NCBI RefSeq assembly: GCF_014201505.1 | Contig: NZ_JACHEO010000019.1 | Span: forward strand, 1-64,000 | DNA length: 64,000 nt | Direction of reading: 5' to 3' | Source: Desulfoprunum benzoelyticum | GTDB taxonomy: Bacteria; Desulfobacterota; Desulfobulbia; Desulfobulbales; Desulfocapsaceae | Shown here: positions 62,468 through 64,000 of the stretch, in pieces | Numbering within the stretch: position 1 is the first letter of the stretch | Layout: each line of letters opens with the position of its first letter | Program-made: the position numbers and the translations under genes | The notes under the pieces: generated by a model | Seen by the model: the letters and a program-made list of their open reading frames with translations, nothing else | The model's database searches: none | What the model was told of the DNA's origin: nothing

Positions 62468-64000
62468 ATGGACAATGCCAATCCCGAGTTGCGGCTGGCC
62501 GACGATTTTGTCCGGCAGACCAACTGCCATATCTTTTTGACCGGCAGAGCCGGCACCGGCAAGACCACCTTTCTCCACGATCTCAAGAAGAAAACCGACA
62601 AGCGGATGGTGGTCACGGCGCCGACCGGGGTGGCGGCCATCAATGCCGGCGGCATGACGCTGCACTCGTTCTTCCAGTTGCCCTTCGGACCGTTCATCCC
62701 CGGCGACACCACCTATCTCGGCCGGCACCGCTTCAGCCGGGAAAAGATCAATATCGTCAAGACCCTTCATCTGCTGGTGATCGACGAGATCAGCATGGTG
62801 CGGGCCGATCTGCTCGACGGGGTGGATCATGTCCTCAGGCGCTACCGTCACAGCGGCCTGCCCTTCGGCGGGGTACAGCTGTTGATGATCGGCGATCTGT
62901 ACCAGCTGCCGCCGGTGGTGAAGGAGGCGGAATGGCAAGTGCTGCGGCAGTATTACGACTCCCCCTATTTTTTTGCCAGCCGGGCCCTGCGTCAGACCGA
63001 ACTGATTCCGATCGAACTCAGGCATATCTACCGGCAGTCGGATGCCCGTTTCATCGACCTGTTGAACCGGGTCCGCGAAAACCGCCTCGATCCCGCCTCA
63101 CTGCAGCAACTCAACAGTCGCTGCCTCCCGGATTTCACCCCGACCGACAATGAGGGCTATATCACCCTCTGCACCCACAACAGCGGCGCCGACGCGATCA
63201 ATCAGAACAGGCTGGGCCAGTTGCAGAGCAGAAGCAGCCGGTTTCGGGCCGGGATCGAAGGGGACTTTCCGGAACACAGCTATCCGACCTCGGCCCACCT
63301 GGAGCTGAAGGTGGGGGCGCAGGTGATGTTTGTCAGAAACGACGCCTCGCCCGAGAAACGCTATTTCAACGGCAGGATCGGCAGGATCACCGCCATCTTC
63401 GGCGATGCCATCCGCGTCCGCTGCCCGGAGGACAGCAGCGACATCGAGGTCGAGCAGGCCACCTGGGAGAACATCGAATACCGGATCGACCCGGAAACCC
63501 TGGAGATCAGCCAGAACAAAGTCGGTTCCTTCGCCCAGTTCCCGCTGAAACTGGCCTGGGCCATCACCATCCATAAGAGCCAGGGACTGACCTTCGAGCG
63601 GGCCATCGTCGATGCCGGGGCCGCCTTTGCCCACGGCCAGGTCTACGTGGCCCTGAGTCGCTGCAAGACCTTTGACGGCCTGGTGCTCAGTTCGCCGCTG
63701 GCGGCGGTGGGCGTCAAGACCGACGCGGCCGTGTCGCGCTTTGTCGAGGAGGCCGGTCGCAACCAGCCGTCGCCGGAAAAGCTGGCCGCGGCCAGGGTGC
63801 GCTACCAGCAGCAGCTGCTGACCGGATGCTTCGATTTCTCGTACCTGCGCTCCCGCCTGGGACGATTGGTGGCGCTGCTGATGAAAAACCGGACGGTGCT
63901 GCAGGTATCGGGCGGGGGCGAGATCGGCGATCTGGAGAGAAGGTGCCGCGAGGAGATCACATCGGTCGGCGAAAATTTCACAAGGCAGCTACAGGGGATG
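62468..64000 (+). CDS. PIF1-like superfamily 1 helicase, 3'-truncated by the window
   Basis: 511 codons to the window end with no stop. Walker A FLTGRAGTGKTTFLHDL (about 25), VVTAPTGVAAINAGG, Walker B LLVIDEISMV, DLYQLPPV, AITIHKSQGLTFERAIVD and VYVALSRCKT give all SF1B helicase motifs of the PIF1/RecD2-like group. It should unwind DNA 5'-3', perhaps at G-quadruplex or DNA-RNA structures. About 60 residues after the last motif are visible, so an accessory C-terminal domain may follow. No clear ribosome binding site before the ATG. Confidence 0.9.
   Translation, partial: MDNANPELRLADDFVRQTNCHIFLTGRAGTGKTTFLHDLKKKTDKRMVVTAPTGVAAINAGGMTLHSFFQLPFGPFIPGDTTYLGRHRFSREKINIVKTLHLLVIDEISMVRADLLDGVDHVLRRYRHSGLPFGGVQLLMIGDLYQLPPVVKEAEWQVLRQYYDSPYFFASRALRQTELIPIELRHIYRQSDARFIDLLNRVRENRLDPASLQQLNSRCLPDFTPTDNEGYITLCTHNSGADAINQNRLGQLQSRSSRFRAGIEGDFPEHSYPTSAHLELKVGAQVMFVRNDASPEKRYFNGRIGRITAIFGDAIRVRCPEDSSDIEVEQATWENIEYRIDPETLEISQNKVGSFAQFPLKLAWAITIHKSQGLTFERAIVDAGAAFAHGQVYVALSRCKTFDGLVLSSPLAAVGVKTDAAVSRFVEEAGRNQPSPEKLAAARVRYQQQLLTGCFDFSYLRSRLGRLVALLMKNRTVLQVSGGGEIGDLERRCREEITSVGENFTRQLQGM

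Overview
The window is a G+C-rich (about 60-65% by eye), densely coded stretch of a bacterial chromosome, with about 60 protein genes on both strands and short gaps. I see no rRNA or tRNA gene, CRISPR array, integrase or insertion sequence. The class I hybrid cluster protein of Desulfovibrio type, the NrfHA nitrite reductase, a Tat-exported molybdoenzyme with an NrfD partner and many four-cluster ferredoxins point to an anaerobic or facultatively anaerobic Gram-negative of the former Deltaproteobacteria (Desulfobacterota, perhaps Desulfobulbales-like). That placement is inference.

Layout. 1-9.5 kb: housekeeping genes: a eukaryote-type HisA, an RNase H-fold exonuclease, the DEAD-box helicase DeaD with a long leader, ArfB, a YbaK-type deacylase, a zinc-ribbon membrane serine protease, a BaiN-type flavoprotein and pyruvate kinase. 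9.5-19.4 kb: SlyD, a B12-type radical SAM protein, a Tim44-like protein, PdxH, then an rtcB / GTPase / DUF2868 membrane-protein cluster and a PA2779/PA2778-type pair. 19.4-24.3 kb: a thiamine operon thiSGHFEC on the minus strand behind a promoter, a TPP riboswitch and an intrinsic terminator. 24.3-36.4 kb: the respiratory nitrogen region, with an HPP-family membrane protein and a CBS protein on the minus strand and, on the plus strand, a NarG-like molybdoenzyme, ferredoxin subunit, NrfD, TorD-like chaperone, NrfH, NrfA, a glutamine amidotransferase, Hcp, a ferredoxin and a fragment of the iron-cluster repair protein RIC/YtfE.

36.4-48 kb: two ABC-F ATPases, a pseudouridine synthase split into two genes, an SrkA-like kinase, a spermidine synthase-like protein, a response regulator, MFS and MATE exporters, a free-standing RapZ C-terminal domain and a diguanylate cyclase. 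48-56 kb: a ZraP/Spy-like periplasmic protein behind a sigma-54 promoter, an EFR1-type flavodoxin-ferredoxin, an AI-2E-type exporter, Hsp20 divergent from a protein with two ribbon-helix-helix repeats, the fatty acid cis-trans isomerase Cti, a Dabb protein and CsaA. 56-64 kb: a BarA-like hybrid histidine kinase, an EamA transporter, an acyl-CoA ligase behind a TetR-type operator, and a PIF1-like helicase cut by the window end.

How it fits together: the 24-36 kb block reads as a quinol-linked periplasmic oxyanion (probably nitrate) to ammonium pathway with nitrosative-stress protection. The molybdoenzyme and nrf promoters share a nearly identical 18-bp element, at one site part of an FNR/HcpR-like palindrome. 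This block is the best candidate for a little-described system. Other points worth a second look are the rtcB-GTPase-DUF2868 cluster, the double ribbon-helix-helix protein with its 11-bp inverted repeat, the split RluA and the sigma-54-driven ZraP-like gene.
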